From contig JAEYSJ010000297.1 in NCBI GenBank assembly GCA_023434855.1, positions 1-46,585 on the forward strand: DNA of 46,585 bases, read 5' to 3'. The notes beneath the pieces were generated by a model, which was not told where the DNA came from, did not search any database, and worked only from the letters and a program-made list of their open reading frames with translations. The position numbers and the translations under genes were made by a program. Positions 1 through 7,369 of this stretch are shown here, in pieces. Position 1 is the first letter of the stretch. The number at the start of each line of letters is the position of its first letter. This DNA is from Bacillota bacterium (GTDB lineage Bacteria > Bacillota_C > Negativicutes > JAEYSJ01).

Positions 1-1
1 T

Positions 2-526
2 TCAATCATTATGAAACGGCTTTTAACAAAATATGTGATGTTTTTTAATTCTAAGTATGAAAGAAGCGGGGCTTTAATTGCCAGCCGATATAAAAGTATA
101 CCGGTAGAAGTGGATGAATATTTCATAACGCTAATTTGTTATATACACCAGAATCCGGTTCGAGCTGGATTGGTTAAGGAAATAGAAGCGTATCGGTATA
201 GCAGTTATAGAGAGTATGTCCACAGTGGCAGTTTAGTGGAAAGCAGTTTTTCGTTGAATTTGCTAGGGAAAGACGAATGGCTAAGATTGCACGCTCATAT
301 GGTAAAAAATAATTTTGATGTATCTGGTAGAATAAGTTTATCAGAAGAAGAAATTCGCCGAAAAATTTTACTATATACGAAAGGGCGAGAACCACATGAA
401 ATTGCAGGTTGGCCTAGAGCAGAGAGGGACGTCTTGCTAAAATCTCTGAAAGAAAAAGAAGGACTATCAATTCGGCAAATCGAACGGGTGACAGGAGTAT
501 CACGAGGAATTATTGCAAAGTGCTGA
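2..526 (+). CDS. RAYT-type transposase (Y1_Tnp), 5' end outside window
   Basis: REP-associated tyrosine transposase of the IS200/IS605-like Y1 superfamily, which nicks and rejoins single-stranded DNA at palindromic repeats. The frame is open from base 2, so the N-terminus, with the HxH metal motif, lies outside the window. The visible part carries the family segment YIHQNPVRAG and a C-terminal helix-turn-helix-like tail (LSIRQIERVTGVSRG). It is nearly identical in protein sequence to the copy at 3522-4265, which shows what is missing. A tandem copy of the element's terminal repeat follows the stop. Whether this copy is intact cannot be judged here. Confidence 0.85.
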   Translation, partial: SIIMKRLLTKYVMFFNSKYERSGALIASRYKSIPVEVDEYFITLICYIHQNPVRAGLVKEIEAYRYSSYREYVHSGSLVESSFSLNLLGKDEWLRLHAHMVKNNFDVSGRISLSEEEIRRKILLYTKGREPHEIAGWPRAERDVLLKSLKEKEGLSIRQIERVTGVSRGIIAKC

Positions 527-528
527 CA

Positions 529-582
529 AAAAAGGAACGTCCCCAAGTGTCTTTGAAAAAGGAACGTCCCCAAGTGTCTTTG
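529..582. repeat. Tandem 27-bp copy of the RAYT element tail
   Basis: Two head-to-tail copies of a 27-base unit containing AAGGAACGTCCCCAAGTGTC occupy 529-555 and 556-582. GGAACGTCCCC is the reverse complement of the GGGGACGTTCC found at the upstream ends of the same element family (for example at 1573 and 12382), so these are duplicated 3' termini. Confidence 0.85.
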
Positions 583-679
583 GTAACTGCGAAAAAAGTA
601 GAGCTCCTGTAAAATTTATGTAATTTGGCATGAGTTTTTTATGCATTTAGGGAATAGAAATAGTGATAATATGTTTGAA

Positions 680-717
680 GCGAGAACGGTGAGTCGAAGA
701 ACCGTCAACTGACTCGC
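680..717 (+). other. Nested hairpin in the leader of the DUF1189 gene
   Basis: GCGAG (680-684) can pair with CTCGC (713-717) and ACGGT (686-690) with ACCGT (701-705), giving a two-step hairpin just upstream of the ribosome site AGGAGGAG. It could be a regulatory leader or chance. No known riboswitch class is recognised. Confidence 0.4.
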
Positions 718-734
718 ATAGGAGGAGCAACTAA

Positions 735-1523
735 ATGTCCAAAATGAGTTTTTGGAATCAATTTATCGGGAGTGTACTAAGAATTGATTATTATTTAATT
801 TTAGTTAAATGTTCAGTAAGTAAAGCTATAACATATTTAATAATATTGACTTTTATTATAGGTCTTTTGCCTGGAATACAAATGCTGTTGAGCTTCAATA
901 GTGCAGTTGATTTCTTGGCAAAGGAGATGGAGGGTGATTCGCCTGATTTTATATTTGCTAATGGCGCTTTAACGGTAAATGCGCCTATGCCTTACATAAT
1001 AAATAAAGAGGAAGATGCTCTTTTTATTGTTGATACTAGTGGAAAAAGTGATGAAAGCATTCTAAAAGACTATAAAAAGGGTATTTTTATTGGAAAAGAC
1101 AAAATTGTTACTAAGAAAAATGTCTTTGAAACTAAAAATTATGACTTGGAAAAATTTAGAAAATTTGCATTAACAAAAGCAGATGTCGTAAAGTATCTTC
1201 CGTGGTCAAAATGGATAAACCTTTTTGTTGAACTTGTTGGGTATATTTCTGGCGTTATAATTAATTTAGTTGCTGCTTTAATCGTAGGTATTTGTGGATG
1301 GATTGTTAGTAAAATTATGAGTGCTCCGATTAAATGTAAAGATCTTTACAAAATTAGTATCTATACTTTAACTCTGCCGTTATTATTGGAATGGGCGAAA
1401 GATTTATACACCATAGATATACCATTGTTTGGAATTTGTTTTTATATAATTTCTATTGTCTATATTATTGCAGTATTAAAAAAACTAAAATTTAAACATA
1501 CAGAGGAAACAATGGAAATATGA
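735..1523 (+). CDS. DUF1189 family membrane protein
   Basis: Predicted integral membrane protein of the DUF1189 family, whose function is unknown. One membrane segment lies near residues 32-52, followed by an extracytoplasmic domain of about 100 residues (roughly 55-155). Three or four further segments follow (about 163-190, 210-220 and 228-250), with a lysine-rich tail. This order and the length of 262 residues are typical of the family. A strong AGGAGGAG site lies 5-7 bases before the ATG. The gene stands alone, with RAYT debris on both sides. Its A+T-rich codons resemble the 12-24 kb genes more than the IS21 genes. Confidence 0.75.
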   Translation: MSKMSFWNQFIGSVLRIDYYLILVKCSVSKAITYLIILTFIIGLLPGIQMLLSFNSAVDFLAKEMEGDSPDFIFANGALTVNAPMPYIINKEEDALFIVDTSGKSDESILKDYKKGIFIGKDKIVTKKNVFETKNYDLEKFRKFALTKADVVKYLPWSKWINLFVELVGYISGVIINLVAALIVGICGWIVSKIMSAPIKCKDLYKISIYTLTLPLLLEWAKDLYTIDIPLFGICFYIISIVYIIAVLKKLKFKHTEETMEI

Positions 1524-1572
1524 AACTTTAGAGTGTTCTAGTTAAGTCTAGATAAAATGCATATTTAAATAA

Positions 1573-1749
1573 GACAGTTGGGGACGTTCCTTTTTTGTCA
1601 CAAACCTGATAAGATAAAGTAAAGGTGATAAAATGGGAAGACAGGCAAGAAAGCTGAGTGCCACAGGATTTTATCATATTGTGTTTCGGGGAATAAATCG
1701 GCAGCATTTTATTTGAGGATGAAAGTGATTATAGGTATTTCCTTGAAAG
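1573..1749 (+). pseudogene. Truncated RAYT element (head plus first codons)
   Basis: The terminal sequence GACAGTTGGGGACGTTCC is followed by the start of a RAYT gene (ATG at 1633, MGRQARKLSATGFYH). One extra T in the codons for QHLFEDE shifts the frame into a stop. Similarity to the copy at 3522 ends abruptly near 1749, where a different palindromic repeat begins. It is a dead 5' fragment. Confidence 0.8.
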
Positions 1750-1759
1750 GTCAACTTAA

Positions 1760-1810
1760 GGGACAGGGTTATTGACACCTTCATTGCTATTGTGTCGACA
1801 ACCCCGTCCC
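1760..1810. repeat. Palindromic repeat, family 2 (GGGACGGGGTT type)
   Basis: GGGACAGGGTTATTGACAC near the left end faces its imperfect reverse complement GTGTCGACAACCCCGTCCC at the right. Related copies with GGGACGGGGTT and TTGACA are at 6572-6661, about 10480, about 40655 and 42465. It looks like a small non-autonomous palindromic element. Confidence 0.7.
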
Positions 1811-1823
1811 CTCGACACGCAAA

Positions 1824-2045
1824 GAATGCTGCCGGAAAAAGGCGATATTTCCGCCGGGCAAGGTGGTTTCCAGTATGTACAAAGGCCTTTATAGCGGTAT
1901 GGAGCAGCCGTATAACGAAATGGCCAAATGGATTAAAGATAACGGATATATCGCTACCGGTATATCCTATGAATACTATTTTAATTCTCCGCATGAGGTA
2001 CCTGAGAGTGAATTGTTAACAAAGATTGTTATGCCGGTGCTTTGA
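1824..2045 (+). pseudogene. Remnant of a GyrI-like/AraC effector-binding domain protein
   Basis: The last 60 or so codons encode a recognisable C-terminus of the GyrI-like small-molecule-binding domain: GLYSGMEQPYNEMAKWIKDN, then a YEYYFNSPHEVPESELLT-type segment ending in IVMPVL. The preceding region reads on in another frame (LPEKGDISAG), so there is at least one frameshift, and the upstream half is replaced by a family 2 repeat. Intact relatives are transcription regulators or stand-alone ligand-binding proteins of about 150 residues or more. A strong hairpin terminator follows at 2084. Confidence 0.65.
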
Positions 2046-2083
2046 AGAGTGTCAAAGGGGCGTTTCTTTTCATTGTTTTACGC

Positions 2084-2120
2084 AAACCCCAGTCCCGGAA
2101 AAATTGTCCGGGCTGGGTTT
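2084..2120 (+). terminator. Strong hairpin, probable terminator
   Basis: AAACCCCAGTCCCGG faces CCGGGCTGGGTTT across a short A/T loop, giving a stem of about 12 base pairs. It lies 40 bases after the GyrI-like remnant, whose original terminator it probably was. No long T tract follows. Confidence 0.6.
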
Positions 2121-2207
2121 GTAGTATATTAGTCCTTGCTCATGGTTGATTCTTATCGGACTTTAAGATGAAAAAATGGAGATTTGAAGTGTGGACAATC
2201 TTTTCAA

Positions 2208-2768
2208 CTAAACTGAAGTATCAATTGAGTTTCCGGTGGTTTCCGATTTGTCTGTGCTGCTTGCTCGCGCTTTATTGACTAGATCATTATAAGCATCTCT
2301 CCACGCATCATGATATATGGTGAAAAACTTTCCTTCGCGTGCTTGTTCTGCCGGGGTACCACTCATTGTCCAGCCAGTAGTGGCCGGACAATACCCGGCG
2401 ATAATATTTCCATCGTTATCTTTGAACTCCGCGAATGTTACTTCCTCTTGTCCGGTCAATTTACGCGACGCCGCGGCGATGATGCTTCTGCGGTCCTGAG
2501 AAACAACAGACACATAACTCTTTTGCAAGGTCATATATTCGACATTGTTGTCCCCGGAAGTGCTGCATTTTCCATTGGCGACGTCTTTTTGGGCAAGCGC
2601 GATTATGGCTTCCTTATACTGGTCGTCGCTCATGGCGGGAGCGGTTTTGGTGCAGCAGTCAACCCTTGAAAAATCGGGTTGGGGCAAACTAGTGAACCTC
2701 GGTTTAGCATACCTTTTAGTCCCGAAAAAATACAGTAATACTTCACTGTTTACATCCTGAATACGCAT
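2208..2768 (-). CDS. Unknown protein with C-terminal ...SIDTSV, behind a sigma-28-like promoter
   Basis: A soluble 186-residue protein of unrecognised family, with no signal peptide or membrane segment. The middle (roughly residues 45-160) is acidic and contains SDDQYKEAIIALAQKD and a TPAEQAREGKFFTIYHDAW-like helix. Four cysteines occur. AAGGAG lies 8-9 bases before the ATG, and a TAAA...CGATAT promoter is found 46-71 bases upstream. The protein ends in NSIDTSV, echoing STVDVSV at the end of the 17429 gene and AVNIKM at the end of the 14386 gene, all three behind similar promoters. This suggests expression with the flagellar regulon, but the function is unknown. Confidence 0.7.
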   Translation of the reverse strand: MRIQDVNSEVLLYFFGTKRYAKPRFTSLPQPDFSRVDCCTKTAPAMSDDQYKEAIIALAQKDVANGKCSTSGDNNVEYMTLQKSYVSVVSQDRRSIIAAASRKLTGQEEVTFAEFKDNDGNIIAGYCPATTGWTMSGTPAEQAREGKFFTIYHDAWRDAYNDLVNKARASSTDKSETTGNSIDTSV

Positions 2769-2813
2769 GCTTTCACTCTCCTTGAAAATTATCGCCCGAT
2801 ACTGGGCTGGAAG

Positions 2814-2839
2814 ATATCGGGTGATAGTCCTAATCTTTA
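2814..2839 (-). promoter_or_regulatory. Sigma-28/sigma-D-like promoter
   Basis: On the minus strand TAAA (2839-2836) is followed after 16 bases by CGATAT (2819-2814), with CC before it. This is close to the flagellar sigma consensus TAAA-N15-GCCGATAT, one base short in spacing. It is well placed for the start at 2768. The -10 also lies in a CCCGATA/TATCGGG palindrome. Confidence 0.55.
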
Positions 2840-2850
2840 CGGTTGATAAT

Positions 2851-3080
2851 TTAATAAGTGTAGTAAATGGCGAGTTTAACGTTTTGAAACCATTTAGGTG
2901 TATCGTATGAACTGCTTACATTATGACCTGTATAATAGAAATACCGGTTTCCATTGCTGCCATCGATTCCGGTAAACTCGGTAAAAAGAAATGGCATTTG
3001 AGGTGCCGTTTGCATTAGGTGCAAGATATAAGCTTATCGTACCTGTCGAGTAAAAGCTTTTTGAGCTTTCATTATTCACC
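2851..3080 (-). pseudogene. Decayed coding remnant of unknown origin
   Basis: On the minus strand two overlapping frames give protein-like text: a SLYLAPNANGTSNAISFYR stretch, then after a one-base shift GNRYFYYTGHNVSSSYDT ending in KLAIYYTY and a stop at 2851. No family is recognised. It appears to be the frameshifted end of a lost gene. The rest of 3080-3330 shows nothing I can assign. Confidence 0.35.
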
Positions 3081-3330
3081 AGTTCTTTATGTTTTCTGGA
3101 TGAATTATAGTCCTATTAAGTATATCGTCAAATCTTTTCTAAACTTTAGGAATTTTACTAATTAATTTCCAAAAACGGGATATTGAGGGAAATTGCAGTA
3201 ACGCTAGACTGTATCGGGAAGCAAAGGGACGTTAGTGTGAAAACATGAGAAAAGGCCCTTTAGTAAGCACGGCAAAACAAGCCTGTTCAATCAGCGTTTA
3301 ACAATGTCGAGAGTAAATGGAGAGATCATG

Positions 3331-3380
3331 TTTCGCCGTTAAACCCGATGCGGAGAACCGTATCATTGGTAACGGCGAAT
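3331..3380. repeat. REP-like palindrome with CGCCGTTA/TAACGGCG ends
   Basis: CGCCGTTA (3334-3341) and TAACGGCG (3370-3377) enclose an inner imperfect stem, ACCCGATGCGG against CCGTATCATTGGT. A second element with the same outer arms and the same CCGTATC core is at 6238-6296. It resembles a bacterial REP unit. Confidence 0.6.
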
Positions 3381-3422
3381 TTTGGCCTCAACCCTTTTAA
3401 ATAGGGGTTGAGGCCAAAATTC
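3377..3422. repeat. 18-bp inverted repeat directly after the REP-like unit
   Basis: GAATTTTGGCCTCAACCC is perfectly repeated in inverse orientation as GGGTTGAGGCCAAAATTC, with a loop of about 10 bases. It could act as a bidirectional terminator or be the end of a mobile palindrome. No gene ends next to it. Confidence 0.65.
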
Positions 3423-3446
3423 CATGAGGATTGAAAAATTTAAGAT

Positions 3447-4290
3447 GACAGCTGGGGACAGACAGCTGGGGACATTCCTTATTTGTCACAAACCTGATAA
3501 GATTAAAGTAGAGGTAATAAAATGGGAAGACAGGTAAGATAGCTGAGTGCCACAGGATTTTATCGTATTGTGTCTCAGGGAATAAATCAGCAGCATTTAT
3601 TTGAGGATGAAAGTGATTATAGTTATTTCCTTGAAAGTATAATCAGAATAAAAGCAGAAATGTACTTTGAATTGCATGCTTATTGTTTAATGAGTAATCA
3701 TGTGCATTTACCGATACGGAAAAATCGGATGGGTGATATTTCAACCATTATGAAACGGCTTTTAACAAAATATGTGATGTTTTTTAATTCTAAGTATGAA
3801 AGAAGCGGGGCTTTAATTGCCAGCCGATATAAAAGTGTACCAGTAGAAGTAGATGAATATTTCATACCGTTAATTTGTTATATTCATCAAAATCCAGTTC
3901 GAGCCGGAATGGTTAAGGAAATAGAAGCGTATCGGTATAGCAGTTATAGAGAGTATGTCCACGGTGGCAGATTGGTGGAAACCAGTTTTTCATTGAATTT
4001 AATAGGAAAAAATGAATGGATAAGATTGCATGATCATTTGGTAAAAAATAATTTTGATGTATCCGGTAGAATAAGTTTATCAGAAGAAGAAATTCATCGA
4101 AAAATTTTATTATATACGAAAGGGCGGGAGCCATATGTAATTGCAGACTGGCCTAGAGCAGAGAGGGATGCCTTGCTGAAATGTCTGAAAGAAACAGGAG
4201 GGCTATCTATTCGGCAAATCGAACGGGCGACAGGAGTATCGCGCGGAGTAATTGCAAAAAGCTGACAAAAAAGGAACGTCCCCTGGCGTC
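3447..4290 (+). mobile_element. Near-complete RAYT element
   Basis: Full length of the family seen in pieces elsewhere. The head contains GGGGACATTCC and TTTGTCACAAACCTGATAAGAT, with GACAGCTGGGGA occurring twice at 3447-3470. The transposase gene follows, then the tail GCTGACAAAAAAGGAACGTC. The GGGGACRTTCC head and GGAACGTCCCC tail are inverted copies of each other. Confidence 0.8.
3522..4265 (+). pseudogene. RAYT transposase gene with an early nonsense codon
   Basis: Y1 transposase. The catalytic metal-binding motif is visible as MSNHVHL near residue 63, counted from the ATG at 3522, followed by YIHQNPVRAG and the C-terminal HTH-like tail. The family start MGRQ..R is at 3522, but the seventh codon is TAG (3540-3542) where other copies have AAG. 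Translation could restart at GTG 3570, giving 231 residues and dropping the first strand of the fold. FRGINRQ has also become SQGINQQ, and the usual P/N after the HxH region is changed (HLPIRKNR). Probably inactive, though a leaky restart cannot be excluded. Confidence 0.75.
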
Positions 4291-4301
4291 TCCGTTTATT
4301 T

Positions 4302-4547
4302 TTAAAGTGCAAACATGATGCTATGGAGGCAATAACATCAGCAGTTGCATTGTATTGGTGTGGAAGCAAAAAGAACGTCCCCTCGCTTCTCGAGCCGGTG
4401 CTCGCGGCAGGCGAAAAGGTGATTTTGGTGCAGCAGGTAAACGATAGTGGCCCGACCGCGTGGAAAATCTGTTCAAAGAAACAAATCAGTGATTTTGAGG
4501 AGAAGAGAAGTATTAAAGAATTGCTTCAGGTGAAATATCAGAGATGA
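4302..4547 (+). pseudogene. Mixed repeat debris with a short protein-like tail
   Basis: The stretch 4310-4345 (CAAACATGATGCTATGGAGG onward) matches 6606-6640 at about three quarters of positions, so it is repeat-derived. It is followed by a partial RAYT tail (AAAGAACGTCCCCTCG). An open frame then gives VLAAGEKVILVQQVNDSG and ends EKRSIKELLQVKYQR at 4547. It has no credible start and no recognised family. Read as the remains of a gene cut by repeats. Confidence 0.35.
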
Positions 4548-4620
4548 TGGTGGAAAAGAGACGAAGTTGTTTTGTCCACGTACAGCGGATGATTTGGCAA
4601 TCTATCAGAAAGAGAAAAGT

Positions 4621-4657
4621 AGCCTGAGTCCTCAATTTTTAAGGCTCAGGCCGTTTT
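4621..4657 (+). terminator. Rho-independent terminator
   Basis: GCCTGAG (4622-4628) pairs with CTCAGGC (4645-4651), followed by CG and a six-T run. It insulates the transporter promoter just downstream. Confidence 0.8.
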
Positions 4658-4675
4658 TTGCCAGCTAAGCAGTGG

Positions 4676-4704
4676 TTGTCAATGTTCTTCTTGCGTGGTA
4701 TGAT
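4676..4704 (+). promoter_or_regulatory. Sigma-A promoter of the transporter gene
   Basis: TTGTCA (4676-4681), a 17-base spacer, then TATGAT (4699-4704), 56 bases before the ATG at 4760. Confidence 0.6.
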
Positions 4705-4759
4705 TTAGTAGAGCCTAAAAGGACGTTGGTAAAGATTTGAGAGATGAAAGGGATGTATT

Positions 4760-6121
4760 ATGACCAAAAGAGCGACGTTTTCATCAGGTTTAGCAGTCTT
4801 CTTTGCAACATTGGGATCAGCCGTCGGCTTAGGGAATATATGGAAGTTTCCTTACCTTACCGGGCAGTTTGGCGGTGGGGCATTCTTGCTGGTGTATCTG
4901 ATTTGTATTATTTTTGTCGGTCTGCCCGTTATGTTGAGCGAATTTTATATTGGGCGAAAAACGCGAATGAACGCCGTAGGTGCAATTGAAAAATTGTCAC
5001 CGGGAACAGCGTGGAAGAACATCGGTATTTTAGGGGTAGGGGCTGCTTATTTGATTATGTTTTTTTACAGTTGCGTTGCTGGCTGGGTGTATTCTTATCT
5101 CTTGAAGGCACTGCGCGGAGATTTTACGGGGATAACCATGGAGAGCGCAAAGGCACAATTTGGTTCACTTATCGTAAGCCCTGTAGCTCCGATCGTTTGG
5201 CAGTTGATTGTATTGGCCGTTGTGGCGGGGATCCTGATCATGGGTGTAAATAAAGGTATTGAGCGGATCACCAAAACATTGATGCCGGTTCTCTTCTGCC
5301 TCATTATAATTTGTGATGTTCGGGCGCTTACCCTACCCGGAGCGTCCAGCGGGGTGCGATTTCTGTTTGAGGTCGATTTCAGTAAGCTGTCAGCAGTGGC
5401 GATACTAACTGCAATGGGACTAGCGTTCTTCAAACTTTCGCTGGGCATGGGCACCATGATTACATATGGAAGTTATTTCACGAAAGATAACAATCTTTTT
5501 GGAACAGGCCTAAAAGTGGCGTTGTCGGATACTATTGTATCCCTGCAGGCTGGGCTGGCGATTTTTCCAACCGTGTTCTCTTTCGGTTTAGAACCAGGAG
5601 CTGGGCCAGGGCTTTTATTCATGACAATACCGTTGGTTTTTTCCAAAATGCCATTCGGTAGTATTCTGTTGATATCGTTTTTCTTTTTAGCAGCCATTGC
5701 GGCAACAACGGCGATGCTGTCCCTTGTCGAAGTGCTAGTAGCCTTTATGGCTGAAGAAAAGGGCGTGTCCCGGAGCAAGGCGGTTATAATTAATTCGGTA
5801 ATTATTTTTGCAATCGGAATGCTGGCTACTTTGTCTGTAGACAAAGCCAGTCTTTTGGGTGGGTTGGTCTTCATGGGTCGAGGATTCTTTGACTGGTTTG
5901 ACTATTTATCGTCGAATATTATACTACCTTTAGGTGGTTTGCTCATTGTCATTTTTATGAGTCATATCGCTGACAAAAAGGATGTTTGCTGCGAGTTATC
6001 TAATAATGGGTCTTTAGCTATAAGTGGAATTTTGTCCTTTTATTTCTTTGCCCTCCGTTATATAACCCCTGCACTGCTGGTCATTATTTTTCTTAATTCT
6101 ATAGGTGTAATTAAGTTGTAA
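4760..6121 (+). CDS. Sodium-dependent transporter, NSS (SNF) family
   Basis: Inner-membrane Na+-coupled symporter of the neurotransmitter:sodium symporter family, which in bacteria usually imports amino acids. The TM1 signature is clear near residues 13-32 (GSAVGLGNIWKFPYL), with the unwound glycine region of the LeuT fold. About twelve hydrophobic segments can be counted over 453 residues, the normal bacterial length. The TM6-like segment AMGLAFFKLSLGMG matches the family. AAAGGG precedes the ATG and the gene has its own terminator-promoter pair upstream. The substrate cannot be told from sequence. The gene appears intact and monocistronic. Confidence 0.92.
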   Translation: MTKRATFSSGLAVFFATLGSAVGLGNIWKFPYLTGQFGGGAFLLVYLICIIFVGLPVMLSEFYIGRKTRMNAVGAIEKLSPGTAWKNIGILGVGAAYLIMFFYSCVAGWVYSYLLKALRGDFTGITMESAKAQFGSLIVSPVAPIVWQLIVLAVVAGILIMGVNKGIERITKTLMPVLFCLIIICDVRALTLPGASSGVRFLFEVDFSKLSAVAILTAMGLAFFKLSLGMGTMITYGSYFTKDNNLFGTGLKVALSDTIVSLQAGLAIFPTVFSFGLEPGAGPGLLFMTIPLVFSKMPFGSILLISFFFLAAIAATTAMLSLVEVLVAFMAEEKGVSRSKAVIINSVIIFAIGMLATLSVDKASLLGGLVFMGRGFFDWFDYLSSNIILPLGGLLIVIFMSHIADKKDVCCELSNNGSLAISGILSFYFFALRYITPALLVIIFLNSIGVIKL

Positions 6122-6237
6122 CGGCTATTTTTGGGGCTTTAGAATATTTTGCGGCTGAATAAAGTAGAAATTTTACCGTTATACACAATATGGAGAAAGC
6201 TACTATCATTGAGCCGTATCAGGTCAAACAACAAATT

Positions 6238-6296
6238 CGCCGTTAAGGGTGATACGGGGAAGGTTATCACCCTTAACCGTATCGGGTCTAACGGCG
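6238..6296. repeat. REP-like palindrome, second copy
   Basis: Outer arms CGCCGTTA (6238-6245) and TAACGGCG (6289-6296) enclose a perfect AAGGGTGAT/ATCACCCTT hairpin and a CCGTATCGGGT arm. It shares outer arms and core with the copy at 3331-3380. A further half-unit (GCCGTATCAGGT) lies just upstream at 6213. Confidence 0.65.
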
Positions 6297-6352
6297 AGTT
6301 TTCAGTTATGTTTGTTACGGAAAGTTCTTCATTAGTAAACTCGTAACTGGGC

Positions 6353-6388
6353 AGACAGTTGGGGACGTTCCTTTTTTGTCACAAACCT
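6353..6388. repeat. Isolated RAYT element head
   Basis: GACAGTTGGGGACGTTCC followed by TTTTTTGTCACAAACCT, identical to the heads at 1573 and 12382, but with no transposase gene behind it. Confidence 0.75.
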
Positions 6389-6405
6389 TTGATTAGGCAT
6401 TTGCA

Positions 6406-6447
6406 AAAACACTCACAACCTACCTAGTGGTAAGTTGTGAGTGTTTT
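6406..6447. terminator. Perfect 14-bp hairpin, possibly a bidirectional terminator
   Basis: AAAACACTCACAAC (6406-6419) is exactly complementary to GTTGTGAGTGTTTT (6434-6447). The A and T runs at the two ends would let it stop transcription from either side. Confidence 0.6.
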
Positions 6448-6482
6448 CTCTTATCCGATCGTAAATTTCATCAAGAAGACGT

Positions 6483-6567
6483 GTCACGCATTCCTGTAAT
6501 GCGTGAAATGAGCTTTGAAAAATAAAGAACCCCTGATATGATTTAGCCTTGCAATCGCAGAAAGTTG
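6483..6567. repeat. About 85-bp repeat shared with 18029-18116
   Basis: GCATTCCTGTAATGCGTGAA onward, through a CCTGATATGATTTA segment, matches 18029-18116 closely. It starts with the palindrome CACGCATT...AATGCGTG. On the minus strand an open frame (FFIFQSSFHALQECVTR) crosses it and ends at 6413. This may be a remnant of a transposase, but I do not recognise the family. Confidence 0.6.
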
Positions 6568-6571
6568 CCAC

Positions 6572-6661
6572 GGGGACGGGGTTGTTGACACTTTCTTTTA
6601 GAAGCGTCAACATGATGTTGCGGAGGCAATAACGTCGACAGTAATTTATAACCCCGTTCCC
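6572..6661. repeat. Palindromic repeat, family 2
   Basis: GGGGACGGGGTT (6572-6583) faces AACCCCGTTCCC (6650-6661), with TTGACA and GTCGACA inside the arms. The right arm forms the last codons of the lipoprotein gene on the minus strand. Confidence 0.7.
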
Positions 6662-7125
6662 ATTATTTCCATAATAATTTCGGGTTCTTCTTTAACTAAT
6701 CTGACATATAGTATTCTTTTTAACATCCACCCTTCTGCGTCAGGTTTTCCATAACCTGCAATCCAAGCTGACTGTCTTTTATATGGCTGAATTGAGTATG
6801 TGACGCCAAACACTGTTTTGCCGCTATCATTAGATTCTTGTATATCTATATCTTTATAACTTATTAGTCGTTCACTATCTGGAATGGATTTAGCCATATA
6901 ATGCTCCAGATACTTAGTGAATAACTGTTTTACTATTTCAATGTCTGATAAATCTTTAGCTTCAGACATTGAAATTTTTTTATATTCTTCTGTCTTATCA
7001 GCTATTCTATTAGGTTTAACCTTGTTATTATTTGTTTCGGGTGAGTTTTCAGTGTTCTTAGCAGTTGTACACCCTGTAAGCATTAATGCAATAAACAAAC
7101 ATATGATAGCTATTTTTCTGAAAAT
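6646..7125 (-). CDS. Small lipoprotein; probable ATT start; C-terminus supplied by a repeat
   Basis: Membrane-anchored lipoprotein of unknown family. A lipobox LTGC follows a hydrophobic stretch (IICLFIALM), and a charged linker then leads to a globular domain. No ATG, GTG or well-placed TTG gives a full signal peptide. ATT at 7125, eight bases after GAGGAGG, gives an n-region with Arg-Lys and 159 residues, and I favour it; TTG at 7098 is the fallback. The gene follows the interrupted tube-like gene, whose stop abuts the ribosome site, so they were one operon. The final residues MGTGL are encoded by a family 2 repeat, so the natural end has been replaced. A partner or immunity role for the amidase at 9822 is inference from order only. 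Confidence 0.65.
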   Translation of the reverse strand: MFRKIAIICLFIALMLTGCTTAKNTENSPETNNNKVKPNRIADKTEEYKKISMSEAKDLSDIEIVKQLFTKYLEHYMAKSIPDSERLISYKDIDIQESNDSGKTVFGVTYSIQPYKRQSAWIAGYGKPDAEGWMLKRILYVRLVKEEPEIIMEIMGTGL

Positions 7126-7140
7126 GTTGGCTACCTCCTC

Positions 7141-7274
7141 TTATTTAGTTTCTATATCAGAAACTTTATCTGCTTTTTGCCTTATTATCATCGCAAATGA
7201 ACCAACACCTGCGGTATTACTATATCTTTCACCAAAATTAACGACAAAAGCGTTGGGCAAATGTAATCTTCTAA
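7141..7274 (-). pseudogene. C-terminal part of the tail-tube/Hcp-like gene split by IS21
   Basis: Joined to the other half at 9486-9771 by removing the IS21 and one copy of the 4-bp duplication, the reading frame runs without a break: ...TTDEKAF then RRLHLPNAFVVNFGERYSN, ending in SDIETK and a stop at 7141. The motif order (YRDVTVEV, then xxPNAFVVNF, then GxFAMIIRQK) resembles small proteins of Bacillota that I associate with Hcp or phage tail-tube folds. That family call is from memory of related sequences, not from a search. Confidence 0.7.
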
Positions 7275-7369
7275 TGTCATCGCCGGTGTTAAAATGAGCC
7301 AATAAAGCCGGAGTAAAATTGAGCCACCTTCGCGAACTCCTTCTAAGAGATTCTTAGGGGAGGACAGCT

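Noticed and set aside
529..582. Tandem 27-bp repeat as a two-unit CRISPR
   Set aside because: The units abut without spacers and match the RAYT tail exactly.
3377..3422. 18-bp inverted repeat as a CRISPR-like or attachment site
   Set aside because: A single copy with no spacers or flanking integrase; better described as a palindrome or terminator.
5095..5874. Minus-strand frames of 120 and 133 codons under the NSS transporter
   Set aside because: They are antisense shadows of an intact, clearly recognised transporter and show no motifs.
6413..6613. 66-codon minus-strand frame as a transposase gene
   Set aside because: It ends in a terminator-like hairpin and begins in a family 2 repeat. 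The central part may come from a transposase, but no catalytic motif is visible, so only the repeat is reported.
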